From Ardenticatenaceae bacterium (lineage in GTDB: Bacteria > Chloroflexota > Anaerolineae > Promineifilales > Promineifilaceae): a DNA stretch of 64,000 nt. The DNA is taken from the NCBI GenBank assembly GCA_020634245.1, contig JACKCC010000018.1, positions 62,001 to 126,000 of the forward strand, in the 5' to 3' direction. The notes under the pieces are model-generated. The model was not told where the DNA came from and made no database searches. It worked only from the letters and a program-made list of their open reading frames with translations. A program made the translations under genes and the position numbers. This document shows positions 8,344 through 16,550 of this stretch, piece by piece (the stretch's first letter is position 1; each line of letters starts with the position of its first letter).

Positions 8344-9270
8344 ATGAGAGCAAAGAAAAGCCAAAAACGAAAATCTTTTCCGACACATATCATTGTCTTT
8401 CTAGCGCCGGCTGTCATTATTTACACCTTATTCATGATTTATCCGCTGGGCGATTCTCTGCGGTTAAGTTTCATCTCCGGCGACACCGGAGGATTTACCG
8501 GACTGCAAAACTATCGCAACTTGTTGACCAATGAACAATGGTCAATCCGTTTTTGGAGCGCTCTCAAAAATAACTTTATCTTCTTTTTTATCCATATGGC
8601 CGTCCAAAACCCGATAGGACTGATGCTGGCGGCGCTGTTGAATCGCCGCACCTTACGTTGGACAAATACTTACCGCACTTTGTTGTTTATGCCGACCATG
8701 CTTTCTGTTGTTATTATCGGCTTTATCTGGCAGCTTATTCTCAGCCCACTGTGGGGGATCAGCGAAGGCTTCATGAGTTTTTTTAAGCTGGGTGAATATT
8801 TCCAGCCCTGGCTGGGTCTAGAAGGTCCGGCTCTGATTACACTCTCGCTGATATCGGTCTGGCAGTTTGCGGGCATTCCCATGATGCTGTTTTATGCCGC
8901 TTTGCTGGGCATTCCTGAAGAGTTGGTTGAAGCAGCTTACGTCGATGGGGCAACAGCCTGGACGGTGTTCTGGCGCATCAAGTTCCCGCTGATTCTGCCA
9001 ACGGTAGGTATCGTGGGTATTTTGACGTTTGTCGGCAATTTCAATGCGTTTGACCTGATTTATACCGTCAAAGGGGCGTTGGCTGGTCCCAATTTCTCGA
9101 CCGACATCATGGGGACGCTCTTCTTCCGCACCTTTTTTGGACAGCAGCTGCAATTGGGTAATCCGGAAATGGGGGCGACGGTGGCCGCAATGATGCTGCT
9201 CATCATTTTGGTTGGCGTTTTGCTATACATGGTGGGTTGGCAGCGCCGGATAATTACTTACGAAGTGTAA
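8344..9270 (+). CDS. CUT1 sugar ABC transporter permease (MalF-type)
   Basis: A 308-residue integral membrane protein with about six hydrophobic segments, the first at residues 20-40. The cytoplasmic EAA loop, EELVEAAYVDGATAWTVFWR, lies at about residues 197-216; this is the docking site for the ATPase. It forms a heterodimeric channel with the next gene and takes sugar from the double-domain lipoprotein upstream. A GGAGG ribosome site precedes the ATG at 8344; an upstream in-register start in another frame is not used. No ATP-binding gene is present in this operon, so a shared MsmK/MalK-type ATPase elsewhere is expected, as is common for CUT1 systems. Confidence 0.93.
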   Translation: MRAKKSQKRKSFPTHIIVFLAPAVIIYTLFMIYPLGDSLRLSFISGDTGGFTGLQNYRNLLTNEQWSIRFWSALKNNFIFFFIHMAVQNPIGLMLAALLNRRTLRWTNTYRTLLFMPTMLSVVIIGFIWQLILSPLWGISEGFMSFFKLGEYFQPWLGLEGPALITLSLISVWQFAGIPMMLFYAALLGIPEELVEAAYVDGATAWTVFWRIKFPLILPTVGIVGILTFVGNFNAFDLIYTVKGALAGPNFSTDIMGTLFFRTFFGQQLQLGNPEMGATVAAMMLLIILVGVLLYMVGWQRRIITYEV

Positions 9271-9283
9271 GGAGGGCGAAAAA

Positions 9284-10126
9284 ATGAGTTTTGCCAAAGT
9301 TCGCTATCGATTTACCGAATCCATTGTTCCACATGCGGTTTTATTGGGATATACGCTTATCGCTCTCTTTCCGATTGTTTTGGTGGTGATCAACTCATTC
9401 AAAACGCGTAAAGCGATTTTTGCCGAACCGCTTATGGTTCCTACAAGCAGCACATTTAGTCTGGAAGGGTATGCGACGGTTTGGGATCGGGCTAATTTTG
9501 ATACGTATTTTGCCAACAGCCTGATTGTAACCGTCTTTTCAATTTTGTTGATTTTGTTAGCCGGGGCAATGGCGGCTTTTGCGTTGTCGGAGTACAAGTT
9601 TCCGGGCAATCCGTTCATGGGCTTGTACCTGGCATTGGGTATCATGATTCCTATCCGGCTGGGAACGGTGGGGATTTTGCGCCTGGTGTCTTCGATGAAT
9701 CTGGTTAATACGCTGACGGCGCTGATTTTGGTGTACGTGGCGCAGGGGCTGCCGCTTTCGATTTTTGTTTTGCAGCAGTTTATGGCTCAGGTACCGCGAG
9801 AGTTGAAGGAAGCGGCGCGGGTGGATGGAGCCAGTGAATATCGCATTTTTGGCCTGATTTTGCCGCTGGTGCGTCCGGCCGTGGCCACAGTGGCCGTGTT
9901 TGTGATGATTCCGATTTGGAATGATTTGTGGTTTCCGCTGATTCTGGCCCCTGGCGAAAAGACGAAGACGGTGACACTGGGTGCGCAGCAGTTTTTGGGC
10001 CAATTTGTGAGTGACTGGAATGCGGTACTGTCGTCGCTGACACTGGCGATGATCCCGGTTTTGATTTTGTATTTGATTTTCTCGCGGCAGTTGATCCGCG
10101 GGATTACGTCGGGAGCAATCAAGTAA
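9284..10126 (+). CDS. CUT1 sugar ABC transporter permease (MalG-type)
   Basis: A 280-residue protein with about six membrane segments. The EAA loop PRELKEAARVDGASEYRIFG lies at about residues 171-190 and identifies the second, MalG-like subunit. It starts 13 bases after the MalF-type gene behind an AAGGAGGGCG ribosome site, so the two are translationally linked. The pair should import a mono- or oligosaccharide delivered by the upstream lipoprotein. The sugar cannot be read from the sequence; neighbouring NagZ and PIG-L genes suggest an N-acetylated sugar. Confidence 0.93.
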   Translation: MSFAKVRYRFTESIVPHAVLLGYTLIALFPIVLVVINSFKTRKAIFAEPLMVPTSSTFSLEGYATVWDRANFDTYFANSLIVTVFSILLILLAGAMAAFALSEYKFPGNPFMGLYLALGIMIPIRLGTVGILRLVSSMNLVNTLTALILVYVAQGLPLSIFVLQQFMAQVPRELKEAARVDGASEYRIFGLILPLVRPAVATVAVFVMIPIWNDLWFPLILAPGEKTKTVTLGAQQFLGQFVSDWNAVLSSLTLAMIPVLILYLIFSRQLIRGITSGAIK

Positions 10127-10187
10127 TCGGTAATCAGTGAACGGTGATCGGATAACCGATAACTGTTTACCAATAACGGGAAATAAG

Positions 10188-10994
10188 ATGGCGAAGATTT
10201 ACTACGTTGGGGATTGGGCGGCGAGTTTGGGGCCGGTTTTTGCGGAAACACCGTTTAATTATGCGTTTAAGGGGCTGGATTTGTATTATTACGGCCGTTT
10301 CCTCAAAGACGCCCTCGAATCCACTAACGAACACGAAGTGAACAGCGTTCCCACCTGGGATTTCTACAAACTGGGGCCGGGCGAATACGAGAAGATTTTG
10401 GACAGCTACGACGTCATCATTTTCAGTGACGTGGAGGCCAAAAACTTTCAGTTGGCGCCCAGCTTTTTTGACCGGAGCAAATTCGGCCAGTCCATCCTGA
10501 CTTTTCCCGACCGGGTGAGGCTGACGGTGGAAGCGGTGCAGGCGGGCAAGCGGATGATGTTTTTGGGCGGCTGGCTCTCGTTTACCGGTGAGATGGGCAA
10601 AGGCGGCTGGAACCGCACCCGGCTGGCCGAGATTTTGCCGGTGCGCTGCCTGGATTATGAGGATTTGGTGGAGAATACGGAAGGGTTTACGGCCACTTCG
10701 ACTGCGCTCAGTGCAAGCGTTCCCCACCCCAACGGCCGTTCCATCTTCCCCGAAATAGACTTCACCACCTTCCACCCCATCCTCGGCTACAACAAAGTCC
10801 TGCCCCGTGAAGGCTGTGAAGTGCTGCTGACCGTTAAGGAAACGGCCGATCCGCTCGTCGCTATCGGCCAGTTTGGCCAAGGTAAAGTGCTGGCCTACAT
10901 GTCCGATCCGGCTCCCCACTGGGGCTGTAACTTCATTTATTGGGAGCAATATCCGCAGTTCTGGCTCGACTGCCTGAACGCTGTTTTGAGTTAA
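10188..10994 (+). CDS. ThuA/glutamine-amidotransferase-like cytosolic protein
   Basis: A 268-residue soluble protein starting at MAKIYYVGDWAASLG. An upstream ATG at 10137 would add 17 unlikely residues encoded by a hairpin spacer. The alternating beta/alpha pattern (YDVIIFSDVEA, RMMFLGGWLSF, PLVAIGQFGQGKVLAYMSD) is that of class-I glutamine-amidotransferase-like folds, and proteins of this kind are common beside Gfo/Idh/MocA dehydrogenases and sugar importers. The Cys of a true amidotransferase nucleophile elbow is not seen; Gly-Gly-Trp is at the corresponding turn, so it is probably a non-catalytic or ThuA-like member. A short widespread repeat (ACTTCGACTGCGCTCAGTGC) lies within the gene near 10695-10714 and encodes part of the segment TSTALSASVP. 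Confidence 0.6.
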   Translation: MAKIYYVGDWAASLGPVFAETPFNYAFKGLDLYYYGRFLKDALESTNEHEVNSVPTWDFYKLGPGEYEKILDSYDVIIFSDVEAKNFQLAPSFFDRSKFGQSILTFPDRVRLTVEAVQAGKRMMFLGGWLSFTGEMGKGGWNRTRLAEILPVRCLDYEDLVENTEGFTATSTALSASVPHPNGRSIFPEIDFTTFHPILGYNKVLPREGCEVLLTVKETADPLVAIGQFGQGKVLAYMSDPAPHWGCNFIYWEQYPQFWLDCLNAVLS

Positions 10995-10999
10995 AAAGT

Positions 11000-11064
11000 A
11001 TCCACAGATTTCGCAGATTACACAGATTTTTCTCTTATCTGCGGAATCTGTGTAATCTGTGGAT
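11000..11064. repeat. Palindromic intergenic repeat (CCACAGATTT type)
   Basis: ATCCACAGATT (11000-11010) pairs with AATCTGTGGAT (11054-11064), with further complementarity inward. A related copy lies at 58543-58610. It fills the spacer before the first dehydrogenase gene and can fold into a long hairpin. Confidence 0.75.
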
Positions 11065-11082
11065 TATGATTGAGGAGTAAAT

Positions 11083-12081
11083 ATGCGCGTTGGCATTGTA
11101 GGAACAGGATTTATGGGACGCACCCACGTGGCGGGCTGGGCGGCGACCCCGGCTGAGATTGTGGGGTTTGTATCAAAGGATGAGGGTACGGCCGTTGCCC
11201 TGCAAAAACAATACGGCGGCCAAATCTACCCCGATCTGGCATCGCTGCTACAAGATGTGGACGTAGTGGACATTTGCGCTCCCACCCACCGTCATTACGA
11301 AATGGTCCTGCAGGCAGCGGCCGCCGGTAAAGACATCATTTGCGAGAAGCCGCTGGCACGGACGCTGCCTCAGGCCAAGGAAATGGTAGAAGTCTGCGAA
11401 AAGGCAGGCGTCAAACTGCTGGTGGCCCATGTGGTGCGCTACTTCCCCGAATACGCCCAGGCCAAGGCGCAGGTGGCGGCCAATGCCATCGGCCAACCGG
11501 CCGTCATCCGCCTGACACGGGGCACCTTCCAACCGAAAAAAGCAGCCGACAACTGGTTCGTTGATTTTGAGAAGTCGGGCGGAATGATGTTGGATTTGAT
11601 GATCCACGATTTTGATTACGCCCGCTGGATCGCCGGGGACGTCGTCCAGGTGTACGCCAAAAGTATCGGCAATAATGCCCCCGGCGCAGCGGTCGATCAT
11701 GGACTGGCCATCCTCACTCACCAAAACGGGGCCATTTCACACATCGAAGGCTCGTGGGCCTACCCACCGCCGCTGTTCCGCACCCGGCTAGAGATTGCCG
11801 GGGATAACGGCTGGATTCAATTCGATTCGGAGCAGATGACGGCCATTAAACTCCACCTACACCAACAAGGTGACGACTCGGCTGACGTACCCATTCCTGG
11901 CAGCCCGATGCTGGAAGACCCGTACACAACGCAAATCAAGGCCTTTTACGACCACATTACCAATGACGCGCCAGTGGCGGTAACGGCCGTAGACGGTTAC
12001 AAAGCCCTGGAAATCGCCCTGGCTGCCATCGAATCAGCCCAAACCGGTAAACCAGTGAAAATCGGGGAGGATTTATCATGA
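11083..12081 (+). CDS. Gfo/Idh/MocA family NAD(P)-dependent oxidoreductase
   Basis: A 332-residue protein. The N-terminal Rossmann motif GIVGTGFMGRTH (residues 4-15) binds NAD(P). The family catalytic motif EKPLAR lies near residue 88, where the Lys of EKP is the expected catalytic residue. The substrate-binding domain contains GGMMLDLMIHDFDYARWI near residue 166, with the conserved His. These enzymes oxidise or reduce sugars and inositols at a single carbon. It overlaps the next gene by four bases (ATGA), which indicates translational coupling. The substrate is unknown; the locus suggests a sugar or amino-sugar derivative. Confidence 0.93.
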   Translation: MRVGIVGTGFMGRTHVAGWAATPAEIVGFVSKDEGTAVALQKQYGGQIYPDLASLLQDVDVVDICAPTHRHYEMVLQAAAAGKDIICEKPLARTLPQAKEMVEVCEKAGVKLLVAHVVRYFPEYAQAKAQVAANAIGQPAVIRLTRGTFQPKKAADNWFVDFEKSGGMMLDLMIHDFDYARWIAGDVVQVYAKSIGNNAPGAAVDHGLAILTHQNGAISHIEGSWAYPPPLFRTRLEIAGDNGWIQFDSEQMTAIKLHLHQQGDDSADVPIPGSPMLEDPYTTQIKAFYDHITNDAPVAVTAVDGYKALEIALAAIESAQTGKPVKIGEDLS

Positions 12082-13079
12082 AAATCGGATTCATGAGCTT
12101 TGCCCACCATCATGCCGAAGCCTACATTGGCAATTTGCGCGCCATCCCCGGCGTTGAACTGATCGGCATCGCCGACGACGATGCAGCGCGCGGCCAACAA
12201 TACGCCGCGCAAAACGACACCCACTTCTTCTCCAGTTACGAGGCGCTCCTGGCCGAAAAACCGGATGGCGTCCTAGTCTGCTCCGAAAATGCCAATCACC
12301 GCCGTCTGGTGGAGATGGCAGCGCAGGCCGGGGCGCATGTGTTATGCGAAAAACCGTTGGCGACCAATCGCGAAGACGCCAAAGCCATCACTGCCGCCTG
12401 TCGCGAGGCCGGTGTGCAGTTGATGACCGCCTTCCCCATGCGCTTCAGCGCCCCGCTCATCCAGCTCAAAGCGCGGCTGGAAGCCGGTGATTTGGGCCAG
12501 ATTTACTGCCTGAACACGACCAATCAAGGCGAAGTTCCCGTTGTCCACCGGGCCTGGTTCGTCGATAAAGAACTAGCGGGCGGCGGGGCGATGATGGACC
12601 ACATCGTCCATCTGGCCGACATTTTCAACTGGCTCTTTGGCCGCGACTTGGCCTCGGTCTACGCCCAATCCAACCACATCATCCAGGCCGACAACGTGGA
12701 TGTGGAAACGGGCGGACTGGTGATGCTGCAATACGCCAACGGCCTGTTCGCCACCATCGATACCAGTTGGAGCAAGCCGCTCAACTACCCCACCTGGGGC
12801 GGCCTGACGATGGAACTCATCAGCCAGCGCGGTTTGACGGTGATCGACGCCTTCAGCCAAAATTTGAACGTCTTTCAGCAGGAACCGGCGCAAAATTACT
12901 GGACTTACTGGGGTTCGGATATGAATCAGGCGATGATTGAGGAGTTTGTCAATGCCATTCGGGAGGGTCGGGAAACGGCCGTTACCGGTGAAGACGGCCT
13001 CTTTGCTATAGAAGTCGTTCTGGCCGCCTACGAATCAGCACAAACCAACCAGCCAACAAAATTGACGATTAAAGATTGA
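12078..13079 (+). CDS. Gfo/Idh/MocA family oxidoreductase, second paralogue
   Basis: A 333-residue protein overlapping the preceding dehydrogenase by four bases. It has a variant Rossmann start (KIGFMSFAHHHAEAY) in which the usual GxGxxG is replaced by a Ser/His-rich turn, the EKPLATNRED catalytic segment near residue 91, and GGGAMMDHIVHLADIFNWL in the C-terminal domain. The altered glycine loop suggests a different cofactor affinity or a bound sugar; similar variants are seen in members acting on sugar acids. It may act sequentially with the first enzyme (oxidation, then reduction at another carbon), but that is inference. Confidence 0.9.
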   Translation: MKIGFMSFAHHHAEAYIGNLRAIPGVELIGIADDDAARGQQYAAQNDTHFFSSYEALLAEKPDGVLVCSENANHRRLVEMAAQAGAHVLCEKPLATNREDAKAITAACREAGVQLMTAFPMRFSAPLIQLKARLEAGDLGQIYCLNTTNQGEVPVVHRAWFVDKELAGGGAMMDHIVHLADIFNWLFGRDLASVYAQSNHIIQADNVDVETGGLVMLQYANGLFATIDTSWSKPLNYPTWGGLTMELISQRGLTVIDAFSQNLNVFQQEPAQNYWTYWGSDMNQAMIEEFVNAIREGRETAVTGEDGLFAIEVVLAAYESAQTNQPTKLTIKD

Positions 13080-13115
13080 TAATTGAGGACGACACGACTA
13101 CTTGACTACAAGACT

Positions 13116-14165
13116 ATGAAACTAGAAACAACTCACCTTTATAAGGAAATTCATGAACAACCGGCCGTGCTCCGGCGATTTTTGAACGAGCAAAAAGAAC
13201 CAGTGCAAGCGCTGGCCCAGGCCATCCGGCGGCAAAACATCAACCACATCATCATCGCCGCGCGGGGAACCAGTGACAATGCCGGTCGCTATGCGCAATA
13301 TGTGTTGGGCGCGCAAAACCGGCTGATGGTCACATTGGCCACACCCAGCCTGTTCACCATATACCAGCGTCCGCCACAAATGGGTAATGCGCTGGTGCTG
13401 GGCATCAGCCAGAGCGGCAAAAGCCCCGACATCGTGGCCGTACTGGCCGAAGCGAAAAAACAGGGGGCGTTAACGGCCGTTCTCACCAACATCCCTGATT
13501 CCGATTTAGGCCGGCAGGGTGACGTGGTGGTGGATTTGTGCGCCGGAGAGGAAACGGCCGTGGCCGCCACCAAGACCTATACCAGTGAATTAACGGCCGT
13601 GGCTCTCCTTAGCGCCACTCTAGCCAACGACGCTGCAATGTTTGCGGCATTGGAAAAACTGCCCGACGCCGTTAAATCAACACTGGCCATGCAAGAAAAT
13701 ATCAGCCAGATTGCGCCGCGCTACCGTTACATGGAGCGCACCGTCGTCATCGGGCGCGGCTATAACTACGCCACCGCCTTCGAACTGGCCCTGAAGATGA
13801 AAGAGCTAACCTACACCATCGCTGAGCCATACAGCAGCGCCGACTTCCGGCATGGCCCGCTGGCCCTCATCGACCAGGGCTTCCCGGTCATCGTCATCGC
13901 CCCATCAGGCCAGATGCTGCCCGAAATGAAAGATTTCATGCACACGCTGCGCCAGCGGCAGGCCGAACTCATCGCCATCAGCGACGATAACGACGCATTG
14001 GCATTGGCCCGCATCCCATTGGCCCTGCCCGCTTCCGTGCCCGAATGGTTATCGCCAATTGCGGCTATCGTTCCCGGCCAGATGCTGGCGATGAACCTGG
14101 CCCACGCCCGCGATTTTGATGTGGATGCGCCGCGCGGTATTCAAAAAGTGACGGAAACGCGTTAA
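13116..14165 (+). CDS. SIS domain sugar isomerase/deaminase (GlmS C-terminal-like)
   Basis: A 349-residue protein made of two SIS domains, like the isomerase half of glucosamine-6-phosphate synthase but without the glutaminase domain. Sugar-phosphate binding motifs are visible: AARGTSDNAGRYAQY near residue 50, GISQSGKSPDIVAV near residue 95, and EEALAATKTY-type EETAVAATKTYTSEL near residue 147. It probably interconverts or deaminates an amino-sugar 6-phosphate (AgaS/NagB-like role), the last step to fructose-6-phosphate. The ATG at 13116 is preferred to an upstream TTG at 13083. It ends the dehydrogenase operon. Confidence 0.88.
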   Translation: MKLETTHLYKEIHEQPAVLRRFLNEQKEPVQALAQAIRRQNINHIIIAARGTSDNAGRYAQYVLGAQNRLMVTLATPSLFTIYQRPPQMGNALVLGISQSGKSPDIVAVLAEAKKQGALTAVLTNIPDSDLGRQGDVVVDLCAGEETAVAATKTYTSELTAVALLSATLANDAAMFAALEKLPDAVKSTLAMQENISQIAPRYRYMERTVVIGRGYNYATAFELALKMKELTYTIAEPYSSADFRHGPLALIDQGFPVIVIAPSGQMLPEMKDFMHTLRQRQAELIAISDDNDALALARIPLALPASVPEWLSPIAAIVPGQMLAMNLAHARDFDVDAPRGIQKVTETR

Positions 14166-14171
14166 GTCTAA

Positions 14172-14334
14172 AGTGCCAGGCACAAGGCGTCAGGTATTAC
14201 TCAAACCAGGCCGTTCTGCCCTATGCCGGGTACTGCTCACGCGTTAATCAAATACTTATTGCCACTGAAGCTATCCTCCGGCATACTAAAGTTTGTAGTA
14301 GCCGCTTTAGCGGGTTGAAACCCGCACTACAAAC
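14172..14334. repeat. Intergenic hairpin region with half-copy of the 63-bp repeat
   Basis: AGTGCCAGGCAC (14172-14183) equals the left arm of the 63-bp palindromic repeat found complete at 28383 and 59854. Further on, GTTTGTAGT (14291-14299) pairs with ACTACAAAC (14326-14334) around a nested GCGGGTT-GAAACCCGC stem. No gene is seen between 14166 and 14348. Confidence 0.6.
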
Positions 14335-14348
14335 CAATCGAGTATTTG

Positions 14349-15797
14349 ATGAAATTTTTACGCGCTTCACAGTTCATTTTACTTTTACTGCTGCTGGCTC
14401 TGGTCCGCCAATCCGCTGCCGGACAGGAAGCCATTACCTTTGGCACCTTTGCGACGACCAATCATTTCCCCAGTGATTTGACCTTTTCCACCACTGCTGC
14501 CAGCACGGCTGGCGACATTGTCGATGCCGAGTTGGTGTTCCATTTACGCAACCAGTTTTCGTCAGACAGCCTGAGCCGGATGAAAATTGCGTTTGAACCG
14601 GCCGCCAGCGTTGATCTGAGCTACGTTTGGGATACCAGCGGCGGCACGATTCCGGGTGCGGCCGTTATCTACCATTGGGAAGTGACCGATTCGGCCGGTA
14701 ACCAGGTTCACAGCGCTGAACAGTTGGTGCGTTACGAAGATACGCGCTATGAATGGCAGGTTTTGGAGAATGAGGCCATCGCTGTCTGGTGGCATGACCG
14801 GCCGACTTCGTTCGGTGAAGATGTGTTTGAGATTGCCACGGAAGCGGTGGAGAAGCAGCGCGAATTGTTCCAGGCCGACCTGGATTTCCAGATGCGCATC
14901 CTCATTTACAATGATTTTGCCGAGTTTGCCGAATGGAATGGGGTGGTCAGCGAGTTTATTGGCGGGCAAGCATTCGTTGACCAAGGTATCACGGCGCAAA
15001 TTGTTTCGGCTTACGGCTCTCAGGAGCAGTGGCTAAACGATGTCATTCCGCATGAAATTTCGCATCTGTATTTTGAGCAGGTGACGTTTAACCGGCGCAG
15101 TAATCCGCCAACCTGGTTGAATGAGGGCGTGGCTCAATACAATGAGTTCGGCATTCATTTGGGCACACTGCGCGATGTAGAAACGGCCGCACATCAAGGC
15201 GATCTAATTCCGCTGTCATCCTTGGAAGTCGGCTTTGGCCTCTTCAACGAATCGCGGGCGCGCCTGGCCTATGCCGAAGCGTTAAGCGCGGTCACTTATC
15301 TGGTGGAAACGTACGGCAATGATGGGATGGCTGCGCTGCTGGCCGCCTACCATCAGGGCATGATTACCGACGAGGCATTCCCGGCGGCGTTGGGGGTAAC
15401 GCCGGGCCAGTTTGAAGCCGATTGGACAATCTGGTTGGGGCTGGCGGAGGGAGAATTCGTGACCAGTACGCCCTGGCCACTGCCGACGTTCCCGGCTTCA
15501 CCGACGCCGCGCGTGTTGGGTACGGCCGTATCAACAAGCGCACCCCAGGCCGTTATAACCACCACTCCACAGCCTAGCAGCACTCCGGCGACTCAAGCCA
15601 CGGCTGTTGCCCAATTAAACAACACCCCAACGTATACGGCCGTTCCCGAAGGTCCCGACCAGTTCCCCTTTGCCGATAACCAGATCATTCTGACGGCGCT
15701 GGGCGGCTGTTTGTTGTCGTTGTGTTGTTTAACGGCCGTACTTCTCATTTTGGGATTCGTTTGGTGGCAGCGTAGGCAACACGACAAGACCGCGTAG
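14349..15797 (+). CDS. Membrane-anchored peptidase MA-type metallopeptidase
   Basis: A 482-residue exported protein. It has an N-terminal signal (residues 1-25), an all-beta ectodomain, and a gluzincin zinc site HEISHLYFEQ at about residue 235 (HExxH). LNEGVAQY, about 24 residues further on, supplies the third ligand Glu. A Pro/Thr/Ala-rich stretch (about 380-430) leads to one C-terminal membrane helix (LTALGGCLLSLCCLTAVLLI) and a short basic tail. This layout matches the 'peptidase MA-like' group common in Chloroflexi, which would cleave proteins at the outer face of the cytoplasmic membrane. The ATG at 14349 is preferred to the TTG three bases earlier. The substrate is unknown. Confidence 0.88.
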   Translation: MKFLRASQFILLLLLLALVRQSAAGQEAITFGTFATTNHFPSDLTFSTTAASTAGDIVDAELVFHLRNQFSSDSLSRMKIAFEPAASVDLSYVWDTSGGTIPGAAVIYHWEVTDSAGNQVHSAEQLVRYEDTRYEWQVLENEAIAVWWHDRPTSFGEDVFEIATEAVEKQRELFQADLDFQMRILIYNDFAEFAEWNGVVSEFIGGQAFVDQGITAQIVSAYGSQEQWLNDVIPHEISHLYFEQVTFNRRSNPPTWLNEGVAQYNEFGIHLGTLRDVETAAHQGDLIPLSSLEVGFGLFNESRARLAYAEALSAVTYLVETYGNDGMAALLAAYHQGMITDEAFPAALGVTPGQFEADWTIWLGLAEGEFVTSTPWPLPTFPASPTPRVLGTAVSTSAPQAVITTTPQPSSTPATQATAVAQLNNTPTYTAVPEGPDQFPFADNQIILTALGGCLLSLCCLTAVLLILGFVWWQRRQHDKTA

Positions 15798-15824
15798 GGA
15801 ATCAATCCATCAAATATAGTACCA

Positions 15825-16286
15825 ATGGCCTACAATGGCCGCATGGTATACGAAACGCAATTATCCCGTTTTTCCTTCAATCGACTGCCGGAAATGTTGA
15901 AAACCCATTGGCAGGAACTGATCCAACTCGATGCTTCGGCACAAAACATTGCCCTGGCCTTCGCCGTCGGCACGTTCATCAGCGTCTTGCCGATTCCGGG
16001 CATTGATCTGGCATTGGTAACGCTGCTGGCCTCGCTGTTCAAGCAGTTGAACCGGACGGCGATGATTGCTGCGCTGGCCGTCTGGAATACATTTGTCGTT
16101 GCCCCAATTTACGTCCTCAGCCACAAAGTTGGCGCATCCCTGCCCCTCCTGGCCGATAAAAATCTGGTTATTGGCTTTTTAGCAGGAAATTTGCTGCTGG
16201 CAGTAGTGATAACGGCCGTTAGCTACCTCATCGTGCAGGCCAGCATTGAACGCTATCAGCTCCGCTATAGCCTGATCAAACGCTGA
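15825..16286 (+). CDS. DUF2062 membrane protein
   Basis: A 153-residue protein with two or three hydrophobic segments. The DUF2062 core is clear: AFAVGTFISVLPIPGIDLAL (about residues 45-64), a hydrophobic middle (IAALAVWNTFVVAPIYVLSH) and a final membrane helix (LAGNLLLAVVITAVSYLIV). The molecular function of this family is not established; it occurs alone or fused to glycosyltransferases and is assumed to sit in the inner membrane. A second ATG at 15843 is an alternative start. It stands alone between the metallopeptidase and an IS. Confidence 0.85.
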   Translation: MAYNGRMVYETQLSRFSFNRLPEMLKTHWQELIQLDASAQNIALAFAVGTFISVLPIPGIDLALVTLLASLFKQLNRTAMIAALAVWNTFVVAPIYVLSHKVGASLPLLADKNLVIGFLAGNLLLAVVITAVSYLIVQASIERYQLRYSLIKR

Positions 16287-16424
16287 TCACTGTGAGTGAA
16301 TCTGGCATTGATGCTCCTCATCAACCGGCTGATAAGGATACCGAAAGCATAAATCGCAGCCACAAAATCGGCCAGAAGCTGAAAGAGAAAGGGTTCTCTG
16401 GGAATTCATGCGGTCGTGGTAAAT

Positions 16425-16480
16425 GTAGGGGCGTGGTCTTGTACCCGCCCACTGGGGCGACCACAAGGGTACGCCCCTAC
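16425..16480. repeat. Palindromic GTAGGGGCG repeat
   Basis: A 56-bp near-palindrome with ends GTAGGGGCGT and ACGCCCCTAC and inner arms GGTCTTGTAC/ GTGGTCG-type. A close 58-bp relative lies inside the ABC exporter gene at 30041-30098. The surrounding GGTTCTCTG...CAGAGAAAG context is also shared, which marks a longer composite element. Confidence 0.75.
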
Positions 16481-16550
16481 AAATGGTATTCCCCCCTGAA
16501 ATCCTGAAGACCCAGAGAAAGAGCAGGAAAACCGTGTAAACGCCTGCGCC

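Noticed and set aside
8262..8534. Alternative frame covering the start of the MalF-type permease
   Set aside because: It runs through the hairpin repeat, and the permease frame with its EAA loop and ribosome site is clearly the real one.
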